Positions 1 to 10,739 of a DNA stretch of 64,000 nucleotides are shown one piece after another. The stretch is taken from positions 26,238,672 through 26,302,671 of the forward strand of contig NC_089277.1 of assembly GCF_963678975.1 (NCBI RefSeq). Reading direction: 5' to 3'. Source of the stretch: Dysidea avara (Eukaryota > Porifera > Demospongiae > Dictyoceratida > Dysideidae). Under the pieces are notes generated by a model, which searched no databases, was not told the DNA's origin, and was given only the letters and a program-made list of their open reading frames with translations. The stretch's first letter is position 1, and each line of letters begins with the position of its first letter. Position numbers and translations under genes: made by a program.

Positions 1-360
1 CAGGAGGTAACATTAGCTCTGTACCAACCAGCAGGAGAGTCTGTAGAAGAATCAGACCAAAAAACATAAATAAGTACACCAGGTGGAGGTAAATCAGTTG
101 AATGGAGAGCAAATAACTGAGCAGAGTACCCACAATGTTCTGACTTTGAAAGGAAAACAACAATGGATTGATAGCTAGGTTAAACAAAAGGGGAGATAGT
201 GGATCTCCCTGGAACACTCCCCTACTAATATGGAATATCGTTGTGTTCCAATCAGCTATGGAAACATAGGCACAGAGATGAGAATAGCAACTTATAATAT
301 GTGACTGGATTTTGGAAAAACGATCCAAATCGCACATTAGAAGTTTCGAGATAAACGGTT
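1..360 (-). pseudogene. Non-LTR reverse transcriptase fragment (palm region)
   Basis: Read on the minus strand, this stretch encodes a motif-4-like segment, RGVFQGDPLSPLLFNLAIN, preceded by residues resembling YVSIADWNTTIFHISR. It is followed by weakly conserved sequence up to the window edge. This is the usual palm context of a LINE-type reverse transcriptase (RNA-templated DNA synthesis at a nicked target). No catalytic A/YxDD box is seen before the window ends, and the frame is open only in pieces. It probably belongs to the same element as the block at 1399-1783, with about 1 kb of unrelated or decayed sequence between. The clade is not assigned; the GVFQGD form differs from the CR1-like copies further right. 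Confidence 0.6.
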
Positions 361-1181
361 TTAAAGAATTGAAGCCAGCATAACTCTCCAAGGATAGCAA
401 GCACGCGTATGAAATTTACACAAAAGATGCACCAATCTGTTACCTTTCAAGCCGCTTCCAGTACTTGTAGCTGCTTGTACCGTTTCCCGCCAAATAAGAT
501 AGAAAATCTGAGCAGTTGGAAGAGCGAAGTAGTATCACGAGTGCTCACAAAGGGGTGGAGGCTGGGGGGTGGCGGGGAGGGCAAAAGATAGGCCTCAAAA
601 TGGAGGCAGACCACGATTGGAGTCCAGACACGAAATTACAGGGCTGTGCTGGCTCCTTAGTGGCTGATATGTACCAAAATCTAGAGAGAACACGTCTGGC
701 CAACATTATAAGGCTGTCCACCAGTAAACCACTGATTCTTGCCAAGCCAGGTCCTTCACAAGGCCTGAAACCGCCATTTGGGCACTCCACACTACCCAGA
801 AAAGACGTCTATTAATCGTGTAGTTTGAGTAGTGCTGAGGGTCAAAACTTGTAGTACGATAGTGTAGCCATCCACTGGTGGTGTTAGTTTGATTTTGCCT
901 GATGTGCGATTTGGTTCGGTTCTGTAAAATCTGGTCACATATATGAAATAAAAGCAGATGGTAGCTCAAGAATACCAAAAAGGTACTGATGGCAAACTGA
1001 ACCAAAAGCATTTTACAGGTCCAGAAAAGACATAATAATGGGCTTCTTGGAAGACCTAGCATTGGCTAACAGGAAGTCAATACTAAGATGTGTTCCATTG
1101 TGTTGTTGATTCCAAAAAGAAAACCTTTTTGGATGGAAGAATCAAGCAATTTGTTTGTTAAAACAAACTTCTCTAAGTGTA
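361..1181. other. No recognisable gene
   Basis: I see no recognisable protein, RNA gene or terminal repeat here. A G-rich patch lies near 558-582. Around 870-950 is a segment (AATCTGGTCACATATATGAA) that recurs in similar form near 36,470-36,520, so part of this stretch is dispersed repeat. The longer open frames have no recognisable motif and are probably chance. Confidence 0.4.
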
Positions 1182-1418
1182 CACTGCTTGAAGTATCTTA
1201 GTTTACTACAGTGGTATATCCCCAGTATATGGAACAGTTAATTGTTTGTTATTTTAGTAGTTTTTCAGTAAACCCGCATTCACTGATGTTTTACTGAGAG
1301 TTTAAAACTTAGTAAAATAATTATGTTCCATATACTTAAGTTTACTGACACTTTACTATCAGTATAACTACAGTAAGGCATCTTAACAAATTAGTAAACT
1401 AAGAACCTTCAAGCAGTG
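1182..1418. mobile_element. Short CACTG-ended inverted-repeat element (MITE)
   Basis: The left end reads CACTGCTTGAAG and the right end CTTCAAGCAGTG. Both extend inward to similar TTAGTTTACT / AGTAAACTAA stretches, giving an imperfect terminal inverted repeat of about 26 bp. The flanks are GTA on both sides, a plausible 3-bp target duplication. The 237-bp interior is rich in TTTACT/AGTAAA words and has no ORF. CACTG ends with a 3-bp duplication fit the CACTA/Chapaev-type DNA transposons; this assignment is inference. Related ends occur at 30,982 and near 36,445. The element sits inside or at the edge of the decayed RT. Confidence 0.65.
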
Positions 1419-1783
1419 GTAGTGATAATATACGATGACAAAGTTTCCCAATTACTGATGTTAATCTAATAGGGCGGAAATTCTTACGAAGGCTAACATC
1501 ACCCTTCTTATACAGTAATATGGTTTTGCCTCGACACCATGATGCAGGAGCAGAATGAGATTGTAAAAGAATCTTGGAGTACAGAGTAGCCAGAAAGTTG
1601 TGACAACTGGGAAGTTTCTTCAAAAGGACCTGGAGCAGATGACGATGAACAATTTTTCAAAACTCGCTTGACTTCACTTGGATGAATAGGAGACATATCA
1701 AACTCAGATATAAGATCTGGGAATCGCCAAACTTCAGAAATCCAATCAGGAAGGCCATGATATGAGGCTGGGCATGACATCAC
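1399..1783 (-). pseudogene. Non-LTR reverse transcriptase fragment (fingers region)
   Basis: Two overlapping minus-strand frames together give RT motifs 0 to 1. One frame holds the segment PSEVKRVLKNCSSSSAPGP, and the next holds SWCRGKTILLYKKGD and RKNFRPIRLTSVIGKL. This is the standard LINE order (SPGPDG-like, then PKKGD, then NWRPI-LTS). A frameshift near 1,620 separates the two frames. No start codon or upstream endonuclease is visible. The downstream part is interrupted by the 1182-1418 MITE and then lost; the block at 1-360 may be its continuation. Confidence 0.7.
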
Positions 1784-1951
1784 AGACTCAAAGTATCATA
1801 AGTATGTCTGTGCAGAAAAATCAGGAGCGGTTTTATCAGGTGGACAACAAGCTTCCTGAGCAAACTTCCACAGGTTTTTACGAAGGCTGTTGCTATTGTT
1901 CCGGCAGTCACGTGAATAAAAATAAAACTTAGACAAAAAAGGTCTTCCAAC

Positions 1952-2050
1952 GAAAAAAAAGAAAACAACAAAATGCCTTGAGCAGGAATCGAACCCGGGA
2001 ACTCCAGTGCTTGAGCCCAGAGTCCTATCCATTGTGCTATGTCGCTCCCA
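1952..2050 (-). mobile_element. tRNA-derived SINE head
   Basis: On the minus strand there is an A-box-like TAGCACAATGGATAGG followed by a perfect B box GGTTCGATTCC, the two internal promoter elements of RNA polymerase III tRNA genes. The acceptor and anticodon stems do not pair well, and the sequence runs into a TTTTGTTGTTTTC-type tail, so I read it as a SINE head rather than a functional tRNA. A second, similar one lies at 57,000-57,110 with the same kind of tail. Confidence 0.6.
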
Positions 2051-2110
2051 GGTACCCAACTCCCTTAGTTTCTACCTTATATGTCTCCGAGTGGAGTAAC
2101 TTCTATATAA

Positions 2111-2386
2111 CTAGTATATTAAAAATTATGAATTTAAAAATGAAGTAGGGATCCAAGCGATAAAAAGTAGTGAAACAAGAGATGAACAATGGTAGTTATT
2201 ACAGCATAGCTCAGTAGGAAATCCCTACTTTGGCACTGAACACAAAATAATTGTTATACCATGCCAAAGTAGGGATTTCCCTCTGAGCTATGCTGTAATA
2301 ACTACCATTGTTCATCGCTTGTTTCACTAGTTTTTATCGCTTGGATCCCTACTTCATTTTTAATTTTATAATTTTTAATATACTAG
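2111..2386. mobile_element. Long-palindrome MITE
   Basis: The element begins CTAGTATATT and ends AATATACTAG. Its two ~125-bp arms are near-perfect inverted copies (for example GAAGTAGGGATCCAAGCG against CGCTTGGATCCCTACTTC). A short unpaired centre lies near 2238-2264. It would fold into one long hairpin. There is no coding content. A diverged, right-truncated copy lies at 37,759-37,946, where the flank carrying the ATTAGAGTATCTCGAG-type motif is also shared, in opposite orientation. Confidence 0.8.
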
Positions 2387-3180
2387 TTTGTTTAGCTTTT
2401 GTTAAAGCATACAGCTAGCTATAAACGTGTGACTGTTCTATTAGGGTGACTGCTGTATTAGAGTATCTCGAGTCAGCCTGCAAAAGATGTGTGCTTGCTC
2501 AAAAAGGGGTGTGTTTATCGTGGTTTCGATTATTAGACTAGATTATCTCGAATCAGCCAACCAACTTGAAGGTGTGTGGTCACAAATACAGCTGGCGTAA
2601 AAGGGGCGTGGTTTCGATCGATAGATTGATATAATTATGTAGAATAAAGAATGGGTGTGATCTTCCTCCGTACAGTAGCGTACTCTAAACACCTTTAATA
2701 ATTTTGTGGCGTTTATTATGCTGCTTAAAGAAAAGTGTTGATATGGAAAATGAACGCCTCTATATGGTTTCGTTGGATGAAGAAGAAGACAAGCAGCCTG
2801 ATTGAAGATAAAAGAAAAGACAAGGCGCACAGGGCGTAAACTCGTCGGAACCCCAAAAGGCACATCCCACCGGTGAGTTTGTTGTTGTAGCGTAAAATGG
2901 TGATCGTGCGCTGCTTCGTTTGGGCTCTAGGCTTACGACTGTGGTCAGTGAGTGAGGCAGTGATACTAAAGTTGGAGTTTTTGGCGATTTAAATATATAT
3001 ATATATCTGGCCACTTGTAAGTGTTTTGTTGTATTTATTGCTGTTGTATGTATTATATGGACTAGCACTATTCCATTAAGGTGGTTTTCGCCGCATACAA
3101 TTTCTGTAGGATGATTTTTAAAGGCGGAATTTTGGGCGGCGCGCGAAACATTCACCACGATCCCTACTTAAACGGTACGA
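2387..3180. other. Non-coding, with dispersed motif and a possible splice donor
   Basis: The stretch 2436-2470 contains two spaced copies of a motif like GACTGCTGTATTAGAGTATC that recurs elsewhere in the window. A 20-codon ORF begins at 2743 and is acidic; about 70 bases after its stop is a donor-like CCGGTGAGT near 2869. This could be a 5' untranslated exon, but nothing confirms it. Otherwise I see no gene. Confidence 0.3.
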
Positions 3181-3187
3181 CCGTACC

Positions 3188-3345
3188 GTTTGATAGATAT
3201 TGAAGGTGAAGAAGAAACTAAAGCTGAACCTGACCCTAACCCTAACACTAGAACTACTTTTCGCGTCCCCTAAAGTTGAATGCTCGGGGCAACCTACTAG
3301 ATGCATTCCCTAAAATCCAATACTTGGGGCAACCTATACTAGACA
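3188..3345. repeat. Dispersed repeat with GGGGCAACCTA words
   Basis: Three short tandem-like phrases (CCTAAAGTTGAATGCTCGGGGCAAC and two variants, at about 3270, 3310 and 3351) follow an A-rich run and two CCCTAA units. A related copy lies at 57,170-57,260 (CAAATGCTTGGGGCAACTA). No terminal repeats or ORF are seen. The two CCCTAA units are too few to be telomeric. Confidence 0.5.
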
Positions 3346-3415
3346 TGTGCCCTAAAGTCGAATACTCGGGGCATAGCATACAACTAGTGTGCTTGATAGT
3401 GAGAAATCTAATGGA

Positions 3416-3470
3416 CTGCCGGAACAATAGCACTGACAAAATATTTCCGGCTGCCGGAACAATAGCAACT
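3416..3470. repeat. Two direct copies of CTGCCGGAACAATAGCA
   Basis: The word CTGCCGGAACAATAGCA occurs at about 3417 and 3452, and as its reverse complement at about 1885-1905. It is probably part of a small dispersed repeat. No further structure is visible. Confidence 0.5.
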
Positions 3471-3599
3471 TCGTTTTAGGAAAAGACTTAATTCTCTTGT
3501 CTAGCAGTAGAACGACGTAAGGTATCTCTTTTGGCAACACGCAGAGTCTTGTTGTGTAAACGCACAGCAGTCGTAAGTTGGTTGGAACCACAGCGTCTC

Positions 3600-4060
3600 A
3601 AATCACTTATTGACCGTCGAATACGTCCGGTCAGACGAAAGATGTGTCTTAGGGGGGCATCTCCAAACTGATTTTGGTACGCTTAACGTCATAATGACGT
3701 TAGGGGGAGGGGGTTCAGTCCATGACGTTATTAATTTTTACGTAGTGGCTATTCGTCCGGTTCCGGACGCCAATTTCACCACGCTATTCGTCCGGCTCGG
3801 ATCACGTGATCCTCTTTTAACATAATACGGAATTAGTATACTTGAACTATCCTGAACTTGTGTGCGATCTGGTGGGAAGATGCAGATGGAATCCTATGAT
3901 TATGTGTCCTGCTGGCGATAGGTTCGCGATTTTTCCTAATTAGAAGAAAAAATTAACATATACGAGAAGGCCGGGTTTGTGCGAGATTGAAGCTGTTAGA
4001 AAGAGAGTAGCTAACCCACAAGTATTTAGCTGCATTCACAGAGAAATGATACCCAATTAA
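3600..4060 (+). repeat. CpG-rich dispersed repeat, copy 1
   Basis: This ~450-bp block carries phrases such as GGCTATTCGTCCGGTTCCGG and GATCACGTGATCC. A diverged copy runs in reverse at 7370-7665, and the left portion (GGGGGCATCTCCAAACTGAT) recurs in reverse at 17,101-17,190. Across copies 1 and 2 the block contains a frame reading (G)DRFA-F or GERFATFSELEQKI, suggesting that the repeat includes an old coding exon. CpG density is higher than in the surrounding DNA. Confidence 0.6.
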
Positions 4061-4164
4061 TCAGCAGTAAGCTCAGTTGATATGTGATTGCTGCCTCTCT
4101 CTGTGTGGGTGTGTATTAGTATTTAGTATTTGTTACAGGTGAAGAAGGTTCAAGGAGCCTCTGT

Positions 4165-4716
<552 letters not shown>

Positions 4717-4983
4717 ATTGTACTACTACCTGCTGTCACCATCTTCTACAAACACTAGAACTAATCATCACCTAAAATTCTCTCACTACCAACCCAGCAC
4801 AGAAATTTACCATAACTCTTTCCCCCCCAAGACAACTATTGAACGGAATTCTCTACCCTACCCTGATCTACATGAAGTTGACATAAAAATATTTAAGTTG
4901 TACTTATTTACATAATTATAATTATTATTACTTTGCTTGTACATTAGCATGTTACCCCTAAGGGTTTTGCTAATAAATAAATA
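4717..4983 (+). pseudogene. 3' end of a CR1-like LINE
   Basis: The frame at 4718-4915 ends with residues typical of the extreme C-terminus of CR1-like LINE polymerases (TEIYHNSFPPKTTIERNSLP, compare IDLYKYSFLPRTIIDWNNL in the copy at 12,353). The following 3' untranslated part ends TTTTGCTAATAAATAAATAA. The 12,298-13,712 insertion ends in the same style, so the two are probably one family. It is a severely 5'-truncated copy. Confidence 0.7.
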
Positions 4984-5560
4984 AGCTGCAGCTAGAAACT
5001 TAAAATATGGCACATGCTGGTTAGCTCTATAGGGAAGAACCTGGTATAAGTTATATGACATAATTTTGACAATTTGTGTGAATTATATGTGTGTGTTGTG
5101 AATAGGAAAGGTGTTTTAGTTGAAAAAATTAAACTCCGTTTTTTATGTTTTTTTAATCTGCTTTACCAGTTAGGCACTGGAGGGTGAACACTGGAGGAAA
5201 AGCCTGTATGAGGTGCTTATCACGAGCCAGGGAACTTAAGTTAAAATCATTGACTAAAGTGAAACGGTGCTTCAGAGGATATCTCACCTTGTTGTAACTT
5301 TTATTTAACACTGATCACAACCATGCACTAAAGAAGGTACAATATTTGCTGATTAATTGAATATGTTTATATACATAATTATAGACATGTACCAATTTCT
5401 TATGTGCAAATGTGATGATGCAGTTATGTATAACTTGTGAAAAGCTGGCATTGAGATGACTATAGGATAGTGTTTTGTATATTTTAATACAGTATAAACT
5501 TGAGCCCATTGGTTCTTTTAGCACTATTTTGTATCAGTGGTAATTTACGTGGATTCTAAA
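4984..5560. other. No recognisable gene
   Basis: AT-rich sequence with no recognisable coding motif, terminal repeat or RNA gene. Confidence 0.4.
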
Positions 5561-5564
5561 CTAA

Positions 5565-6110
5565 AGTTCTGCATTCACACAGATTTTACTGCAAAGAAGG
5601 CTAACTGTAATTTAAGTCTTATTTCTAAAGTATTTGAATGTATGGACTTGGATGATATGCCAAATCCCTAGTCCGTCCACTGCTTGAGTTTAACAATGCA
5701 ATTTGGGGGCCATATTACATCATGGATAAACATAAGATAGAAGCTATACAATGAAGAGCCACTAGAATGATTACCACCTGTTGTGATTTGTCTTAATATG
5801 ATGGATTGCACTATTTAAATTTACCATCTTTACAGTACGGAAGGCTCAGAGGAGATCTGCTATTTTTGTACCAAATGATCAACAATTTCTATAACAAATA
5901 CAAAGAGGTTTTTGTCATTCTCCACAATCACAACAACAAGAGGGCACAACATGAACTTATTCAAGCCACGCACATACAAATTGCTTGTCAAGAATCAAGA
6001 TCATCTTTCTTTTCAGTTAGAGTGATTAATGATTAGAATTCTTTACCCCAATCAGTTATTGACTCCAACTCCCCTAGAATCTGCTGGACAGACACTATAG
6101 TAATATAATG
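5565..6110 (+). pseudogene. C-terminal fragment of a LINE reverse transcriptase
   Basis: Successive frames give the thumb and C-terminal region of a LINE RT: KFCIHTDFTAKKANCNL, then LVRPLLEFNNAIWGPYY, then RATRMITTC, then LPSLQYGRLRGDLLFLYQM, then SFFSVRVIND-NSLP. The order matches non-LTR elements with the LVRP-LEY-WGP signature. Several stops interrupt it (in the stretch after KIEAIQ, and after RVIND). The polymerase core is absent, so this is a 5'-truncated dead copy. Confidence 0.75.
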
Positions 6111-6263
6111 TATGATTTTTAATGGGTATAGCTACTTAATTATGTGTATGATTTGGATGTACAGGTTATGCCTCTATCCAAAATAATTTACAATTTCAAT
6201 TTTTTTGTGACAAAGAGAAGTTGCTATACATATACTTAAAATTAATGTCCATGCTACCCTAAA

Positions 6264-6325
6264 TTAACTGTACAATGTGCTGTATACTTCAGGTGGAATT
6301 TGCTCGTCTTCCTCAACAACGTCAT
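6264..6325 (-). CDS. Possible terminal exon of an unknown gene
   Basis: On the minus strand a good acceptor (pyrimidine run TTTTCTTGCTCTCATC followed by CAG) precedes a short frame with acidic character (DDVVEEDEQIPPEVYSTLYS) that ends at a TAA. The composition looks like a real C-terminus, but no partner exon was found and no family is recognised. The alternative is a chance ORF. Confidence 0.22.
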
Positions 6326-6627
6326 CTGGATGATGAGAGCAAGAAAATAACGTTAAAATAATACACTTGCTTTGAAAGCTAAAAAAACTACCCCAACAGC
6401 CTATGATTGCAGAGACAGGCCATATTGAAGGATTAAGGAATACACACTCACTCACTGAGAAAATTGTGATCAGTTGTGCATGTGCTTATATGACCAACGT
6501 TTATTGATATTGTATAAATCTACTGTGTGCTGTTACATGTCATCCAGACATTAATAAATTACAATGTGTTTTGAGAAGCTGTATTACTTAGGTAGCCAAT
6601 GCCAGTCATGCAGCCCTATGACGTGGT

Positions 6628-7150
6628 CAGTGTTGGGAGTAATGCACTACTTATGTAACACGTTACGTATTATTATTACTTTTGTGGTAACTAAGTAATA
6701 TAACGAAATATGCTATAAAAACAGGTAATATAACTCAAGTTACTTTACTAACAAATGTAACACGTTACCTAAGTAATATAGTTAGTGTAACAAGTCTAAT
6801 ATTATGTAATATTATTACTACAAGTAACGAAGTTACTAATCTCGTTAGCAATCCACTGAGTAATGCCTAGCCACAACGAAGTAATGAAGTCTACTGAATG
6901 AAGCTTATTCACCAGCTTCTTACCTATAACCAAGATTTGCACATTGCCCAACAACGCCATCATGGCACGTGATAAGGAGGTAGTTTCACACATGACAGCT
7001 TAAAGCTGTGGACACAAAGTAATATAATATGTAATATTATTATAGTTACTTTATTTTTTGGGTAATACGTAACTGTAACTAAATAGTTCGGTTGCAAGTA
7101 ATATGTAATATGTAACTAGTTACTTTTACAAAGTAACTTGCCCAACACTG
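6628..7150. mobile_element. hAT-like non-autonomous element ending CAGTGTTGGG
   Basis: The left end CAGTGTTGGG faces the right end CCCAACACTG, with related GTTACTTT/AAGTAAC words just inside. The 523-bp interior is full of GTAACxxGTTAC words and carries no transposase. The octamer GACGTGGT lies immediately left (6620-6627). The same octamer occurs at 7157-7164, six bases beyond the right end. It could be an 8-bp target duplication with a small extra insertion. CAGxGTTGGG ends are common in hAT elements; the assignment is inference. Confidence 0.6.
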
Positions 7151-7184
7151 GTCCAGGACGTGGTCATGGCAGAACAGAGTTATA

Positions 7185-7185
<1 letters not shown>

Positions 7186-7221
<36 letters not shown>

Positions 7222-7230
7222 TCACACACG
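7186..7230. repeat. (CT)n(CA)n microsatellite
   Basis: A CT run passes directly into a CA run with one CTCACA interruption. Confidence 0.9.
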
Positions 7231-7369
7231 TAGGCTAGGCCAACAACCACATCAAGCTTACCACTGATTGGGTCTTTTTCCTTCAGTTTTACTTTTAAAT
7301 GTCTTTCCTCCATGAATACAGCTAAAACAGTCTGAATATACTATCTCTTCCTTGAAAGTCTTGTGGGTT

Positions 7370-7665
7370 TCTCTCCGAGTCGGTTGCTCTCTTTCTATAG
7401 CAGCTTCAATCTTTCTGCTAGCTATCTCTCAGAATTGCGCAAACCAGTCCCCTTCTCGTATCTGTGATTTTTTGTTCTAATTCAGAAAAAGTCGCGAACC
7501 TTTCGCCAATTGTAAAACAGGACACATCAGATTCCGTCAACACCATCAAGTTCAGGATACTGTAGTTCAGGTATACTAAAGCCGTATTGTATGTTAAAAA
7601 CCGGATCACGTGGACCGAGCCGGACGTCCGGAACCGGACGAATAGCCACTACGTAATTTTTATGT
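7370..7665 (-). repeat. CpG-rich dispersed repeat, copy 2, with exon-like ORF
   Basis: This is a reverse-oriented, diverged copy of 3600-4060. The minus-strand frame at 7418-7609 reads MVLTESDVSC followed by FTIGERFATFSELEQKI, then TRRGLVCAILRDS. The pattern (short acidic start, G-RF-SF-EL--I) resembles the N-terminal exon of FLYWCH/SWIM-type transposase-derived proteins, but this similarity is from memory of the pattern and is weak. It is probably part of a decayed transposon that exists in several copies. Confidence 0.4.
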
Positions 7666-7819
7666 ACCCTTGAGGAGTTCTTGTGGTCTTTCTCCTTCCT
7701 TTCTGTTGACAGATACTTCTTTGGACTGTGGACGGTTATAACAAAGGTATATATCACGGTGGATGTGTAGTGGCTGCTTTGTCTCCTGTGCTCAATGGAT
7801 TTGCAGTGGGCGTTATATC

Positions 7820-9558
7820 GAGAACTCAAACATGTCAGTAGCACTGCAAAACATCCAGTATACATGCCCTGTTTTTTCGACCATTCTAATCAACACATAT
7901 CGTTTTCCAGCACCATTATATGTTGATGGTGATGTTATTTATTCCAACGAAGGGACTACTCAAGGGGACGCCCTTGCTATATGCCTTTTTACGCCTTGTC
8001 TACAATACCTCTTATTCGTAGATTACCGAACAATGTCACTCAGGCATGGTATGCAGATGATGCAAGTGCTTGTGGTGAAGTTTCACATCTGCGTCTGTGG
8101 TGGGACCAGCTTTCACACATTTTGGCTACTTTCCTAATGCATCTAAGACTTGGCTTGTTGCAAAGAACAGCACCTGAATCATGCTCAATTGCTTTTTGCC
8201 AATGCTTGTGTCAATGTAACCAAAGACGGACGGCTTCATCTCGGAGCTGCTATAGGATCTACTGCTTTTGTTGCACAGTATGTTTCTAATAAAATCACCA
8301 CTTGGATTAGTGAATTAAAGTTGTTATCATCTTTTGCCATCACCCAGCCCCATGCGGCTTACTCTGCCTTTACACATGGACTAGTCAGTAAATGGCTATT
8401 TGTTGCTCGTACTATACCTAATGTCGATGATCTTTTCACCCACTTGAGGATTGTATTAGACACAGCTTCATTCCTGCAGTAACTGGCCATCTACCACCCA
8501 GTGATTTAGATAGAGACTTTTTGGCTCTTCCCACTAGGATTGGCGGTATGGGTATTATCAACCCTATCAGAATGTGTGCTTTTGAGTTTACTGCCTCTAA
8601 CAAAGTTACCAAGCCTCTGCAATCCCTTCTGTTATCTCAAACCAGCACTTTCTCAAGTGATATTCGTGGTGAACAGCTTTTAATAAAAAGTGAAATATAT
8701 CGCATGAAATTTTCCATGACATCTTCTAACAAAGCATCTTTACTAGAAGGGGCTACAACTAGTCTAAAGAGATCAATTGAACTAGCTTCTGAAAAGGGAG
8801 CTTCAAATTGGTTATCTGTTCTGCCTTTGCAGGAGTACAATTTTTCTCTTCACAAAACTGCATTCCACGACGCTGTTACGCTTAGATATGGATGTGATCC
8901 AGCCAGGCTTCCTCAACATTGCGTCTGTGGAACTAAGTTCACTGTTGAACATTCCTTTACTTATCCCAAGGGTGGCTTCCCTTCTATCCGTCACAACGAG
9001 ATCCGTGACTTAACAGCAAGCTTACTTACTGAGGTCTGCCATGAGGTGGATGTTGAACCACATTTACAACCTATTACTGATGAGCAGTTCACCTTAGCCT
9101 CATCAAACATCAAAGATGGTGCTCGACTTGAAATTTCGGCCAATGGTTTTTGGGGTGGCCGTTGTGAGAAAACTTATATTGATGTTAAAGTCTTTAACCC
9201 ACACGCTCCTAGTAATCGTACCACCAGTGCCAGTGCCATTTACAGAAAACACGAATTGTGTAAGAAGCGTTCATACGAAGCTCGCATACGTGAAGTTGAA
9301 CAGAGTTCCTTTACTGCTTTAATCTTTTCAGCCACAGGAGGAATGGCTAACGAAGCAACCATGTTTTACAAACGCCTTGCTTCCTTGCTATCAGATAAAT
9401 GGGATTCAAATTATGCTGCTGTAATGGGGTGGATCCGGTGCTGCTTGTCCTTTTCACTTTTGAGGTCAGCAATTAGGTGTCTTCGGGGTTCTAGATCCTC
9501 AAAGGGCTCCTTTGGCCACTCTTTAGGATCAGCACCAATTGACCTCATTCAAGTATAG
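7820..9558 (+). pseudogene. Copy A of PHD/RT/endonuclease retroelement, 5' truncated
   Basis: The copy starts inside the RT (VALQNI-CPVFSTIL), continues through EGTTQGDALAI and WYADDAS (near 8047), then the thumb (RTIPNVDD, LPTRIGGMGIINP). The last frame is open from 8521 to the stop at 9558 (345 aa). That frame holds LPLQEYNFSLHK, a knuckle CVCGTKF-H whose last Cys is replaced by Tyr, RHNEIRDLTA, GFWGG and DVKVF. Family knowledge: RLE-type non-LTR elements carry a CCHC knuckle followed by a PD-(D/E)XK nuclease, which this order matches. Here the first acidic site reads ARLEI and the DxK site is DVK. At least three frameshifts (near 7975, 8140, 8480) make it dead. The N-terminal PHD part is missing. 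Confidence 0.75.
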
Positions 9559-9657
9559 TCAAGACTCCCATTAATTAAGAAGTAACTTATTGAATTATTT
9601 TTTTCTCTCCTTTCTTTGTATGTTTAATTTGTTGTTTCTATAAAAAACAAAAAAAAC

Positions 9658-10197
9658 ATGCCACGTCGGAGTGCCCGTATCCGTGCACGCGAGGCTGCTT
9701 TATCTGCGGATGAATTTCCCTCGATTGACACAAGCGATTCTGAGTCTGGTGACATTTGGTGTTGCTGTGGTGGTCGAGATGATGGTCGACTCATGCTATT
9801 TTGTGATCAGCAGAGTGAGGGATGTAGTATACGGAGGTATCACTATGATTGTTTAGGGTTGTCGCCGTCTGATGGTCAGCGACTGTGTGCTTCTCATGAG
9901 AACTTTATTTGTCCTTTTTGTATTGAAAACTCTGCCCCTCCTCGTTCCAATATGGATACTATTGGTCAGGACTCTTTTTTTGTTCAGGATTCAACTGATC
10001 AATTTAAGCTGTGTATTGACTTCCTGTGGAATAATATTGTTACTGGTGAACAAGTCTGTGACTTTTTGATATCTGCATATGATGAGGTCCTTCATTGGAG
10101 ACCAAATATTTTTCTCATACCATATGGAAAGCAGGCAAGCACTTTATTAAGGAACTTGCTAGACTATATCAAGCTTTTGCTGAGGACACAGTTCTAA
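9658..10197 (+). pseudogene. Copy B: PHD-finger N-terminal region
   Basis: A 179-aa frame starts at an ATG with a basic stretch (MPRRSARIRAREAA), followed by an acidic linker and a Cys-rich domain. Its spacing is CxCGG, LFCD, EGC, YHYDC, FICPFC, matching a C4HC3 PHD finger (about residues 31-90). PHD fingers usually read histone H3 tails; in a retroelement this could steer the RNP to chromatin, which is inference. A one-base deletion near 10,130 shifts the reading into the next frame. The ATG lies only 99 bp after the stop of copy A, so the two copies are head to tail. Confidence 0.7.
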
Positions 10198-10670
10198 GCT
10201 CTATTGCCTTGATGGCCTGTTCAGTGTTGCAGCCCTTGCTGTTACAAAAGCCATACAAACAAAGTAAAGCTAAGGATCATTCTGCCCACCTTCTTTGCAG
10301 ATTGGAATTGTGGAACCAAGGTTCCTTTGATGCTCTGATTAAAGAGGGTCGCTGTATACAGGATCATCTAAACCGTGGACTGTCATCTAGGAATGAACCT
10401 AAAGATCCTTCATGCGTGTTTGATCATTTGATGTCTGACGGAAAAGTGAGTATGGCACTACGCCTTCCCTCTGAGAAATCTAAGGGTGGTGTGTTGTCAC
10501 TGGATTCATCAATCCCCTCTGGTTCTGATTCCTCAGGCAAACAACTTTTTCGTACTGTTAGAGAAATTTTGATGGAGAAACATCCAGCTGCTATTCCAGC
10601 CAGCCATCAAGATTACTTGATTCGTCTAGTGAAACTCAGCATTATGACCCCATCATTTTTGATTGTATAA
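10130..10670 (+). pseudogene. Copy B: linker between PHD finger and RT
   Basis: The frame after the deletion carries AGKHFIKELARLYQAFAED and then KVSMALRLPSEKSKGGVLSLD and ILMEKHPAA. The KGGVLSLD segment followed by EKHP is a constant feature upstream of the RT in this family. Another frameshift near 10,640 moves reading to a frame containing HYDPIIFDCITGDLIKKAS and GAAGPSG (the SPGPDG-equivalent of RT motif 0). The role of the linker is unknown. Confidence 0.6.
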
Positions 10671-10739
10671 CTGGTGATCTAATCAAGAAAGCTTCTCTTA
10701 ATACTCATGGAGCAGCTGGTCCATCTGGTGTTGGTGCCT

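Noticed and set aside
706-1062. 118-aa minus-strand ORF as a gene
   Set aside because: No domain or splice context; part of it is a dispersed repeat seen again near 36.5 kb.
1952-2050. Functional tRNA gene
   Set aside because: A and B boxes are present, but acceptor and anticodon stems do not pair and the tail is SINE-like.
3230-3245. Telomeric CCCTAA repeat
   Set aside because: Only two units, inside a dispersed repeat with another copy that lacks them.
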